A stretch of DNA of 17,096 nt, taken from assembly GCA_014239715.1 (NCBI GenBank), contig JAAZYJ010000365.1, positions 1 to 17,096 of the forward strand, in the 5' to 3' direction. Made by a program: the position numbers and the translations under genes. Positions 8,088 to 14,756 of the stretch are shown piece after piece. This stretch comes from Flavobacteriales bacterium (GTDB lineage Bacteria > Bacteroidota > Bacteroidia > Flavobacteriales > Parvicellaceae). The number at the start of each line of letters is the position of its first letter. Position 1 is the first letter of the stretch. The notes beneath the pieces are model-generated. The model did no database searches. It saw only the letters and a program-made list of their open reading frames with translations, and was not told the origin of the DNA.

Positions 8088-8836
8088 TGTCTTTATTCGG
8101 GAAGCTTTTTAAAAAGAAAGAAATCGAATTGGAACCATGTGATCTATCTGTTTTAAGAACAGATGTTCATTCACATTTTATTCCGGGGATCGATGACGGA
8201 GCCAAAAATATAGATGATGCGTTAGATATGATTCGCGCGATGTCTTCCTTTGGGTACAAAAAAGTCATCACGACACCACATGTGATGAGCGATTATTACA
8301 GGAACACTCCCGAGATCATATTAGGTGGGCTTGCCGAGCTTAAAAAGGCCATTGTAGATGAAAATATTCAGGTTGAGGTTGAGGCTGCCGCCGAATACAA
8401 CCTGGATGCTGATTTTGAACCGAAGATAAAAAGTAAAGAGCTGCTGACTTTTGGTGATAATTACGTTTTGTTTGAGTTACCGTTTCTAATGGAACCCCCA
8501 AATCTTGGAAGAGCTATTTTTGAAATGCAAACAAATGGGTATAAACCGATCTTGGCTCATGCTGAGCGTTACCCTTTTTGGTTTGCTGATTTTCAGAAAA
8601 TCGTTGACCTTAAAGACCGTGGGGTATGTATACAACTTAATATCAATTCTCTTACCGGGTTTTATGGCCCTGAAGTGCGCGCCGCTGGAGAGAAATTGAT
8701 CGATGAAGGACTTGTTGACCTATTGGGTTCTGACTGTCATCATATCGGTCATATTGAATTGATGGAAACAGCGAGAACCAGACCTTATCTGCACATGGCC
8801 ATTGAGCTGCCGGGGCTTATAAACAAAGAATTATAG
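8087..8836 (+). CDS. CpsB/CapC/YwqE-type PHP tyrosine-protein phosphatase
   Basis: This 249-residue metal-dependent phosphatase belongs to the polymerase-and-histidinol-phosphatase fold. Family members dephosphorylate bacterial tyrosine kinases (Wzc/CapB/YwqD) that control capsule and exopolysaccharide export. Probable metal ligands are visible in order: His28-x-His30 in DVHSHFIPG, Asp36 in IDDGA, His65 in TTPHVM, Glu103 in AAEYN, His158 in LAHAER, and Asp216-x-His218 in LGSDCHH. There is no signal peptide, so it acts in the cytosol, with a short Lys-rich N-terminus. It closes the operon and is translationally coupled to rmlB (TAATG). No cognate BY-kinase is present here. Its stop lies 1 nt from the convergent fabD stop. 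Confidence 0.9.
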   Translation: MSLFGKLFKKKEIELEPCDLSVLRTDVHSHFIPGIDDGAKNIDDALDMIRAMSSFGYKKVITTPHVMSDYYRNTPEIILGGLAELKKAIVDENIQVEVEAAAEYNLDADFEPKIKSKELLTFGDNYVLFELPFLMEPPNLGRAIFEMQTNGYKPILAHAERYPFWFADFQKIVDLKDRGVCIQLNINSLTGFYGPEVRAAGEKLIDEGLVDLLGSDCHHIGHIELMETARTRPYLHMAIELPGLINKEL

Positions 8837-8837
8837 C

Positions 8838-9731
8838 CTATTGCTGCATTCGGTCTGCTGCAGCATTTGACATGGGAAATTTCCGATCGATCTTTTTGAA
8901 CATCCCCTGTAATGCTCTCCCCGGCCCTACTTCAATGGCTGAAGTGCATCCTGCACCGATCATATTTCGCATGATCTGGGTCCATTTAACGGGAGCGGTA
9001 AGCTGCGCAATTAGATTGGCCTTTATTTCGTCCGGATCAGAAACAGCTGCAGCTGTCACGTTTTGGTAGATAGGGCAAACAGGTGAATTGAAACTTGTGG
9101 TTTCAATTGCTTCTGCCAGCTCCGCTCGGGCCGGTTCCATCAAAGGTGAATGAAATGCTCCGCCAACAGGAAGCACTATGGCTCTAATTGCCCCTGCTTC
9201 CGTCAGTTTAGCGCAAGCATCTTCCACAGCTGGTACAGCACCGGAAATAACCAGCTGACCCGGGCAGTTGTAGTTGGCTGCCACCACAACACCATCAGTT
9301 TCTCCACAGATTCGCTCAACTATTTCGTCCTCAAGCCCAAGAATAGCGGCCATTGTAGAGGGTTCAGCTTCACATGCTTTTTGCATGGCCATGGCACGGG
9401 CCGACACTAATTTTAATCCATCTTCAAAACCCAGAGCTTGAGCAGCCACCAGTGCGGAGATCTCACCTAGAGAGTGTCCTGCAACCATTTTTGGGTTAAA
9501 ATCAGAAAGTGACTTCGCAAGAATCACCGAGTGAAGAAAAACTGCGGGCTGAGTAACCTTTGTTTGTTTCAGGTCCTCCTCACTTCCCTCAAACATGGTG
9601 TCCGTGATTCTGAATCCTAAAATGTCATTTGCTTTTTCAAACAGCTCTTTTGCCTCCGGGACAGAATCGTAGAGATCCTTGCCCATTCCAACAAATTGTG
9701 ATCCCTGTCCCGGGAATACGTATGCTTTCAT
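8838..9731 (-). CDS. fabD: Malonyl-CoA:ACP transacylase
   Basis: The enzyme loads malonate from malonyl-CoA onto acyl carrier protein for fatty acid elongation. The 297-residue product shows VFPGQGSQFVGMG (oxyanion-hole Gln11), nucleophile Ser87 in GHSLGE, Arg112 in SARAMAMQ and catalytic His194 in AFHSPLM, matching the Ser-His-Arg-Gln arrangement of FabD. EVGPGRALQG near the C-terminus is also typical. It is the last gene of a leftward group, starting 17 nt after the Bax-inhibitor gene. The usual fatty-acid partners (acpP, fabF, fabH) are absent from this window. Confidence 0.96.
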   Translation of the reverse strand: MKAYVFPGQGSQFVGMGKDLYDSVPEAKELFEKANDILGFRITDTMFEGSEEDLKQTKVTQPAVFLHSVILAKSLSDFNPKMVAGHSLGEISALVAAQALGFEDGLKLVSARAMAMQKACEAEPSTMAAILGLEDEIVERICGETDGVVVAANYNCPGQLVISGAVPAVEDACAKLTEAGAIRAIVLPVGGAFHSPLMEPARAELAEAIETTSFNSPVCPIYQNVTAAAVSDPDEIKANLIAQLTAPVKWTQIMRNMIGAGCTSAIEVGPGRALQGMFKKIDRKFPMSNAAADRMQQ

Positions 9732-9748
9732 TTATTCAAGTAGTTAGA

Positions 9749-10492
9749 TTAATCGTTAAGACGTGCTAATAATCTAAGAAATTCTATGTACAGCCAAACT
9801 ATAGTAGCCAGCAGTGCCATCGAGCCAATCCATTCCATTTTCTTAGGTGCACGAGCTTGAATGTTCTTGTCGATCATGTCAAAATCTAACAAGAAACTAA
9901 GTGCTGCGATAACGATGATTGCGATATTAAGCCCTATTCCAAGTGGAGAGCTGTCGTGCATAAATGGTAGGGAAACTCCAAAAAATCCAAGAACCCAAGT
10001 TGCCATATATAAAATAAAGATGGCGCCAATTGCCATGGTCATTATGGCCTTAAATTTCTCTGTTACTTTGATGATTTTAGTTACATAAATCAATATCATC
10101 ATGCCCATTGTTGCGAAGGTTAAAATAATTGCATTGGCTACGATTCCGTCATACATGGAACCAAAAATAGCTGTCACCACTCCAACAAATAGGCCTTCAA
10201 TTACCGCATAAATCGGAGCGGTAATATGAGCGTTATTGGGATTCTTTATTGTGTAATAAAAGAGAATTACTCCAGCAATTAGACTAATAAAAAGAACCGG
10301 GTACAATGCACTGCCCATACTTAACATGAACTGCCAGCTACATGCAGCGGTTACAACAGTAATTAACAATAGCCATATTGTTTTGGTAATTGTACCATTA
10401 ACGCTCATTGTTCCGGAATCAATACCATCCAGCCTTTTCAGAACTGCTTCCTTGAACATTGGATTTGAACTTTTTTTATCTAATACACCCAT
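9749..10492 (-). CDS. Bax inhibitor-1/YccA family integral membrane protein
   Basis: The 247-residue protein has a soluble N-terminus of about 35 residues followed by seven hydrophobic segments, roughly at residues 38-58, 62-82, 92-112, 118-140, 148-170, 184-203 and 224-242. The acidic LLDFDMID motif (residues 201-208) near the end of the sixth segment corresponds to the aspartate region that, in characterised BI-1 relatives such as YetJ, forms a pH-sensitive calcium-leak gate. The long N-terminal extension (NPMFKEAVLKRLDG) resembles the YccA-like subgroup. It sits in the inner membrane. The start is 10 nt after the stop of the queD-like gene, and fabD follows. The cellular role in Bacteroidota is not established. 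Confidence 0.9.
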   Translation of the reverse strand: MGVLDKKSSNPMFKEAVLKRLDGIDSGTMSVNGTITKTIWLLLITVVTAACSWQFMLSMGSALYPVLFISLIAGVILFYYTIKNPNNAHITAPIYAVIEGLFVGVVTAIFGSMYDGIVANAIILTFATMGMMILIYVTKIIKVTEKFKAIMTMAIGAIFILYMATWVLGFFGVSLPFMHDSSPLGIGLNIAIIVIAALSFLLDFDMIDKNIQARAPKKMEWIGSMALLATIVWLYIEFLRLLARLND

Positions 10493-10502
10493 AACTTAAT
10501 TT

Positions 10503-10913
10503 TTATCCGAAATACTCTACATACTGATTTTCGGTTTCGATTATTTTGATACAGTGCAGCTCGCATTCAAGCGCATCGATGTCTGATTTGATCTGATTCC
10601 ATATTTCCATTGCCAAGACCTCGGTAGAAGCAATTTTCCCCTTCATAAAGTCGCAATCAAGATTCACATTTTTGTGATCCAGTTTTGTCACGACTCTTTC
10701 CCGTACAATTTTTCCGATCTCTTTTAGGTCGGCAACAAAACCCGTTTTGGGGTTGATGTTTCCCTTAACCGTTACCAAGAGCTCGTAGTTATGTCCGTGC
10801 CAGTTCGGGTTAGCACACTTCCCGAAAGTATCGAAGTTTTTCTGATCATCCCATTCCGTATTCCATAGCTTATGGGCTGCACTGAATCGTTCTCGACGAG
10901 TAATAAAAACCAT
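10503..10913 (-). CDS. 6-pyruvoyl-tetrahydropterin synthase / QueD family protein
   Basis: The 136-residue enzyme acts on 7,8-dihydroneopterin triphosphate. The zinc ligands are His14 (FSAAH), His39 and His41 (WHGHNY). The catalytic triad fits Cys33, Asp79 and His80 (LDHKN), and Glu126 in ETENQ is placed to bind the pterin. The cysteine lies five residues before HGH (GKCANPNWHGHNY), as in animal 6-pyruvoyl-tetrahydropterin synthase and the bacterial PTPS-II type, whereas classical QueD has a three-residue gap. It may therefore make queuosine precursor, 6-pyruvoyl-tetrahydropterin, or both; no queC, queE or queF neighbour helps decide. It heads the leftward group with the BI-1 and fabD genes and has a TATCTTTG box 18 nt before the ATG. 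Confidence 0.9.
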   Translation of the reverse strand: MVFITRRERFSAAHKLWNTEWDDQKNFDTFGKCANPNWHGHNYELLVTVKGNINPKTGFVADLKEIGKIVRERVVTKLDHKNVNLDCDFMKGKIASTEVLAMEIWNQIKSDIDALECELHCIKIIETENQYVEYFG

Positions 10914-10931
10914 TGAAATAATTTAATTTGC

Positions 10932-10939
10932 CAAAGATA
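10932..10939 (-). promoter_or_regulatory. Putative -7 box (TATCTTTG) for the queD-like/BI-1/fabD group
   Basis: Read leftward, TATCTTTG is an exact TAnnTTTG match ending 18 nt before the ATG at 10913. The predicted leader would be about 11-12 nt with no Shine-Dalgarno sequence. A -33 TTTG at the normal distance is not obvious. Confidence 0.45.
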
Positions 10940-10961
10940 AATCAAATCCCGAGCCAATCCA

Positions 10962-11074
10962 CATTATCTGCCATTTTGACTTTTTCAAGAAATAATTAAG
11001 CTTTTAAGTGACAAAAAATGAATTTTCAACCGTTCTAGATTTGGTGTCAGAAACACAAAATGGCAGAGATAATG
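10962..11074. repeat. Bulged 17-bp inverted repeat enclosing 77 nt, between merR and the queD-like gene
   Basis: The left arm CATTATCTGCCATTTTG (10962-10978) pairs with the right arm at 11056-11074, whose reverse complement is the same sequence with two extra bases (TC) after CATTATC. That is 17 matched positions with a 2-nt bulge. The arms enclose 77 AT-rich bases. The right arm ends 1 nt beyond the merR stop. Within the spacer, GTGACAAAAAATG (11008-11020) resembles the arm core, so three CATTTT-(n)-GTC-like elements occur here. It could be a regulator-binding array, the closing stem of a small RNA, or a tiny mobile element. There is no T-tract to make it a terminator and no clear target duplication. 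Confidence 0.6.
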
Positions 11075-11075
11075 A

Positions 11076-11411
11076 TCACAGATGCTGCTTCAATTCAAGC
11101 AAATAAGCCTTAATTCCCTTAAGCCTATCCACAATTTCCATGTTGTGGTCCAGGTCATCCGGATTTCCTTTTAATCTCTTTCTTGCCCCTTCCAATGTGT
11201 AACCGCGTTCTTTAACCAGGTGATAGATCAACTTTAAATTTTCCACATCTTTTGCCGAAAACAGGCGGTTTCCTTTTTTATTTTTTTTTGGTTTCAGGAC
11301 ATCAAACTCCTTTTCCCAAAAACGGATCAAAGAATGGTTCACACGCAGCATTGAGGCAACATCACCCATGGTGTAATACAACTTTGTTATTTCTTTTTCC
11401 TTGTAAGGCAT
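11076..11411 (-). CDS. MerR-family transcriptional regulator
   Basis: The 111-residue protein has an N-terminal winged helix-turn-helix of the MerR type (YYTMGDVASMLRVNHSLIRF, then FWEKEFDVLKPKKNKKGNR; residues 11-50), the family helix DVENLKLIYHLVKERGYTL, and a short C-terminal coiled region (NMEIVDRLKGIKAYLLELK) for dimerisation. It lacks any cysteine cluster or larger effector domain, so its signal is unknown. The frame extends to 11468, but homologues from Bacteroidota begin MPYKEKEI, so I use the ATG at 11411. It stands 78 nt downstream of the barrel-like gene and 162 nt upstream of the queD-like gene. The inverted repeat just after its stop is a possible, unproven, binding site. Confidence 0.9.
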   Translation of the reverse strand: MPYKEKEITKLYYTMGDVASMLRVNHSLIRFWEKEFDVLKPKKNKKGNRLFSAKDVENLKLIYHLVKERGYTLEGARKRLKGNPDDLDHNMEIVDRLKGIKAYLLELKQHL

Positions 11412-11489
11412 AACCTGCTTTGTTATAAATGTAATCAAACAACCGGTACGATCAGAAATATTGATCAAGGATTATCTACAATACAACGT

Positions 11490-12407
11490 TTATTTCTTTG
11501 ACCCAAATATTTTTCGGAATCCATAGTAGAACATGGGGATCAACTGATTATCAGAAGTCGGGATTCCCCAGAAGTTATATTGGATCGATTGAATGCCCGA
11601 AACACCTATACCCCAGCTCCAGACATTTCGCTGCCCAAGATGATATTGAACTCCCCCCATCCCTGTAAAAACTCCCAAAAATTGAGACCTGGATTGCGTC
11701 TGCTTACCAAACATACCTTCTGCCACGATTGAGAGTTTTTGTGATATCCTGGATTTCAAACCAAATGTTGAAAACAAAAAGCCGATATTATCTCCATCTA
11801 TTCTGAGCATACCAATTCCGGGTCCGAATGTGATATTCCGCTCTCTGTTCCCTGTTGTGAATAGAGCTTGCCCGGCAACCATACTTGAATAAACATCGAA
11901 ATAACTGGCCCATGAAGCATACGTTTTAACGCCTATATGGATGGTAGATCCAATGCTGAATTTTGCTTTGAAAGATGTCGTTAATGGGGCTCCCAGAATA
12001 CTGCCAAACCCCACATCCATATTTTTAGATAGTCGAACTTGTGCGTCAGTATAGGTTAAATAAGGACCATTAATTGAAAGTCCAGCGTCACCAAGGGTAA
12101 ACGCACTTGTTGTTAAGAAATAACCCGTTTTTGCAGAGGTTGGAAATATATATTTTCTTTTGATTATAAAGTCATTTTCATCCAGAATCTTGTAGAAACG
12201 AATGTTCGATTTTTCGAATTCTTGTTTTACATTCCCACCCAGCAATAGCAACAATGTCGTGTCAGAGTTTTCCAACACTTGTCCAATAATTTGTTCATTG
12301 TGCCACAAAATAACTACGGCCATTTTGGATTCCGGGAAAGTCTCATCTTGGGCAACCGTGCTCAGAGAAATAATGCACATCAAAACGAAACATATCAACA
12401 CTCGCAT
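11490..12407 (-). CDS. Secreted protein with small N-terminal beta domain and outer-membrane barrel-like region
   Basis: The 305-residue product begins with a signal peptide ([20 protein letters not shown], cleavage near residue 20). Residues 28-75 ([19 protein letters not shown], then [15 protein letters not shown] and IRFYKIL) show a repeated strand pattern resembling small SH3/Sm-like barrels found at the start of some Bacteroidota envelope proteins. From about residue 88 to the end, short amphipathic strands rich in Gly, Ser, Thr and aromatics ([46 protein letters not shown]) suggest an outer-membrane beta-barrel. I recognise no named family. The start is the ATG at 12407; a TTG at 12413 is less likely. 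It is divergent from hemE across only 66 nt. Confidence 0.8.
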   Translation of the reverse strand: MRVLICFVLMCIISLSTVAQDETFPESKMAVVILWHNEQIIGQVLENSDTTLLLLLGGNVKQEFEKSNIRFYKILDENDFIIKRKYIFPTSAKTGYFLTTSAFTLGDAGLSINGPYLTYTDAQVRLSKNMDVGFGSILGAPLTTSFKAKFSIGSTIHIGVKTYASWASYFDVYSSMVAGQALFTTGNRERNITFGPGIGMLRIDGDNIGFLFSTFGLKSRISQKLSIVAEGMFGKQTQSRSQFLGVFTGMGGVQYHLGQRNVWSWGIGVSGIQSIQYNFWGIPTSDNQLIPMFYYGFRKIFGSKK

Positions 12408-12460
12408 GACCAAATATCGTCATTTATACATAATTATGACAAAGGACAATGTCGAACTAT

Positions 12461-12468
12461 TACCTTTG
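12461..12468 (+). promoter_or_regulatory. Putative -7 box (TACCTTTG) for hemE
   Basis: TACCTTTG matches TAnnTTTG exactly and ends 5 nt before the hemE ATG at 12474. Transcription would begin at about the start codon, implying a leaderless message. The same 66-nt gap must also hold the promoter of the divergent barrel-like gene, for which GATATTTG (12411-12418, leftward) is a weak candidate. Confidence 0.45.
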
Positions 12469-12473
12469 CGCCC

Positions 12474-13505
12474 ATGAGATTTAAAAATGATCTTATTCTA
12501 CGGGCCGCTCGAGGAGAAAAGGTTGAAAGAACTCCGGTCTGGCTGATGCGACAAGCCGGGAGAATATTGCCTGAATACAGGGCGATCAGAAACAGTATCT
12601 CGGGATTCAAAGAGCTGGTGGAAACACCGGAATTGGCAGCAGAAGTTACGATCCAACCTGTTGACTTACTTGGTGTGGATGCAGCAATTCTATTTTCTGA
12701 TATTCTTGTCATTCCTGAAGCCATGGGGTTGGAATATCAGATGATCGAAAAAAAAGGGCCTTGGTTTGAAAATACCATTCAAACTGAAAAGGATGTCAAC
12801 TCTTTGCTTATACCTGATCCTACTGAACATTTGGGGTATGTTTTGGAGGCGATTAAGCTGGTGAAAAGAGAATTGGCCGGTCGGGTTCCTCTCATTGGCT
12901 TTGCCGGAGCACCATGGACAATTTTCTCATATATGATCGAAGGACAAGGTTCTAAGACTTTCAGCAAAGCAAAAAAAATGCTTTACTCGGATGGTGTTAT
13001 GAGTCATCAGCTATTAGATAAAATTACGAAGTCAACAATAGCCTATTTAAAAGCGCAAATAGAAGCAGGCGTGGATATGGTCCAGCTATTCGATTCGTGG
13101 GCAGGAATACTCACACAGCAACAATATGCAGAGTTTGGAATGAAATATGTATCAGAGATATGCGATGCGATCACTGAGGTGCCGATTACTGTTTTTGCAA
13201 GAGGGGCATATGGGTCGAGAAAAGAAATGGGAGACTTAAAATGCAATACGATCGGATTGGACTGGAATATGAACGTTCAGGAATCACGAATGCTGATAGG
13301 GCCTGATAAAACCCTTCAGGGTAATTTGGACCCTTGTGCGTTATATTCTGATTTTAAAGCTATTGAATTGGAAACGAAGAAAATGCTTACTAGCTTTGGG
13401 CCGAATAAACACATAGCCAATCTGGGTCATGGAGTTTATCCGGATACGCATCCTGATAAGGTAAAGTGCTTTATTGATACAGTAAAAGAATTTAAACACA
13501 ATTAA
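12474..13505 (+). CDS. hemE: Uroporphyrinogen decarboxylase
   Basis: The enzyme removes four carboxyl groups from uroporphyrinogen III to give coproporphyrinogen III in cytosolic haem synthesis. The 343-residue product has the signature [15 protein letters not shown] with Arg26 and Arg30, then Asp76 in FSDILVIP, Tyr153 in IFSYMIEG, Ser208 in LFDSWAG and His319 in [13 protein letters not shown]. These correspond to the known active-site residues of UroD. The frame is open back to 12279, but that adds 65 codons overlapping the divergent gene and the promoter-like box. The ATG at 12474 matches family starts ([10 protein letters not shown]). The next gene begins 1 nt after the stop. Other haem genes are not nearby. 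Confidence 0.97.
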   Translation: MRFKNDLILRAARGEKVERTPVWLMRQAGRILPEYRAIRNSISGFKELVETPELAAEVTIQPVDLLGVDAAILFSDILVIPEAMGLEYQMIEKKGPWFENTIQTEKDVNSLLIPDPTEHLGYVLEAIKLVKRELAGRVPLIGFAGAPWTIFSYMIEGQGSKTFSKAKKMLYSDGVMSHQLLDKITKSTIAYLKAQIEAGVDMVQLFDSWAGILTQQQYAEFGMKYVSEICDAITEVPITVFARGAYGSRKEMGDLKCNTIGLDWNMNVQESRMLIGPDKTLQGNLDPCALYSDFKAIELETKKMLTSFGPNKHIANLGHGVYPDTHPDKVKCFIDTVKEFKHN

Positions 13506-13506
13506 A

Positions 13507-14673
13507 ATGAAACGAATTGTAATAGTTGCATTGTTAATTTCCATCGGAAGCTCCTTTGCTCAAGACGACAATAATTTGGTGATCAACCCTAGCTTTGAAA
13601 GCTTGAAGGGTAAGCTGAAGAAGCAAAAGCAGATCTCAGTAGCAACAAATTGGGAATCTCCTACAGAATTGTCTGCTGACTTATTTTCGTCCAAGGTAAA
13701 AGAGCTTGTCGGTACCCCTAAGAATGTGTATGGTAAAGAGACTCCGTATGACGGAGAGAATTATGCAGGAATAGTTGCTTTAAGCTATAATAACAAGGAA
13801 CCGAGAACATATTTGCAAACGGAATTGTTGGGAGCACTTAAAAAAGGAACCCAATATTGCTTAAAATTCAATGTTTCTTTGGCTGATAAGTCCAAATATT
13901 CCTCGAATAATATTGGTGGATATATAACACAGAAAAGGTTTGAGGTCGAAGGGAAAGCTGATATTATTTTCGATTCGGAGAAAGATAAGAACAAAGTAGT
14001 GAAGCATCCGGAGAACAATACATTTGATGCTCGTTTTAACTGGGAAACGGTCTGTAATGTATTTACCGCGAGCGGTAAAGAAAAGTTCTTGATCATTGGA
14101 AATTTCTACAACTTTAAGGAATGTAAGTTTAAAAAACTGAAGAAACCGACTGATCTGATGGGACAGCAGATTCCTGTAGCATATTATTACGTGGACCAGG
14201 TAGAGCTATTTGTATTGGATAATGCTGAGGATTGCGATTGTATCAAAAAAGTCGAAGAAAAGGATCGAATACTCTTTCACAAACAGGTAACCGCGGAAGG
14301 TGGAATGTCTATAGCAGATCAGGTTAAATATTCAACTATTTATTTTGATTGGGTAAAGTACAACATAGATGAATCAATGAGTATCGACCTTAAACACCTG
14401 GTTGAACTTCTTGTAAGTGAAAAAGGAAAGGGTCTCAATCTGATCGTTCAAGGCCACTATGGTGTAGAAGAAGCTGGCTTTATTGAGAAAAACGAATATC
14501 TCAAAGGGCTGGACCTGAAAAGAGCTGAAAAGATCAAGGCCTATCTTATCGAAAATGGAGTCTCAGCTGATCGAATGGAGGTTGTCGGTAAGGGAAAAGA
14601 TGCACTGTCAAATGAGGGTACAGAAGAATATCAAAAAGCCCAGAACAGGATGGTAGATTTTATCATTAAATGA
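13507..14673 (+). CDS. OmpA-family envelope protein with N-terminal carbohydrate-binding-like domain
   Basis: The 388-residue protein starts with a signal peptide (MKRIVIVALLISIGSSFAQ). Residues 23-235 look like a jelly-roll (galactose-binding-like) domain: NLVINPSFES, NWESP, a GENYAGIVALSY strand, YLQTELLGALKKGTQYCLKF and YYYVDQVELFVL. A cysteine pair at 243/245 precedes the C-terminal OmpA domain (275-388), recognisable from TIYFDWVKYNID, LIVQGHYG, LDLKRAEKIKAYLIENGV, VVGKGK and NRMVDFII. Arg339 corresponds to the peptidoglycan-binding arginine, but GHTD is replaced by GHYG, losing the aspartate that usually binds diaminopimelate. It is probably periplasmic or outer-membrane associated. It follows hemE by 1 nt with no functional link I can see, and ends at a strong terminator. 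Confidence 0.88.
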   Translation: MKRIVIVALLISIGSSFAQDDNNLVINPSFESLKGKLKKQKQISVATNWESPTELSADLFSSKVKELVGTPKNVYGKETPYDGENYAGIVALSYNNKEPRTYLQTELLGALKKGTQYCLKFNVSLADKSKYSSNNIGGYITQKRFEVEGKADIIFDSEKDKNKVVKHPENNTFDARFNWETVCNVFTASGKEKFLIIGNFYNFKECKFKKLKKPTDLMGQQIPVAYYYVDQVELFVLDNAEDCDCIKKVEEKDRILFHKQVTAEGGMSIADQVKYSTIYFDWVKYNIDESMSIDLKHLVELLVSEKGKGLNLIVQGHYGVEEAGFIEKNEYLKGLDLKRAEKIKAYLIENGVSADRMEVVGKGKDALSNEGTEEYQKAQNRMVDFIIK

Positions 14674-14692
14674 CACGAAATCAAGGATCTTC

Positions 14693-14724
14693 AAAAGCCT
14701 CGTTAGTAAACGGGGCTTTTTTAT
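14693..14724 (+). terminator. Rho-independent terminator after the hemE/OmpA-like unit
   Basis: AAAAGCCTCGTT (14693-14704) pairs with AACGGGGCTTTT (14709-14720) as a 12-bp stem with one G-U pair, a 4-nt AGTA loop, and a following T-rich run TTTTATTTT. It begins 19 nt after the OmpA-like stop. Confidence 0.92.
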
Positions 14725-14730
14725 TTTCAC

Positions 14731-14738
14731 TATGTTTG
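14731..14738 (+). promoter_or_regulatory. Putative -7 box (TATGTTTG) for the MFS transporter gene
   Basis: TATGTTTG is an exact TAnnTTTG match located directly after the terminator and ending 18 nt before the ATG at 14757. No clear -33 box is present; the upstream DNA is the terminator stem. Confidence 0.45.
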
Positions 14739-14756
14739 GAGTAACAAGTCTCTACT

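Noticed and set aside
8505..8699. Small rightward frame inside the CpsB-like gene
   Set aside because: It lies wholly within a well-supported PHP phosphatase in another frame and has no recognisable features.
8842..8865. TGCTGCA/TGCAGCA hairpin at the end of fabD as a bidirectional terminator
   Set aside because: The stem is only 7 bp, the loop is 10 nt and there is no T-tract on either strand directly after it; it is explained by the fabD C-terminal codons.
9150..9410. Rightward frames opposite fabD (also 8872-9069)
   Set aside because: Antisense to catalytic regions of fabD; no start context or family resemblance.
10962..11074. Transposon or MITE reading of the inverted repeat region
   Set aside because: No convincing target-site duplication flanks it and no second copy is visible in the window; kept only as a possibility in the finding.
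11430..11480. Short GATCA/TGATC inverted repeat near the merR start as an operator or terminator
   Set aside because: Only 5 bp per arm, partly inside the upstream non-coding extension, and easily expected by chance.
12279..12473. 65-codon N-terminal extension of the hemE frame
   Set aside because: It overlaps the divergent barrel-like gene and the TACCTTTG box, and UroD family members begin at the residues encoded from 12474.
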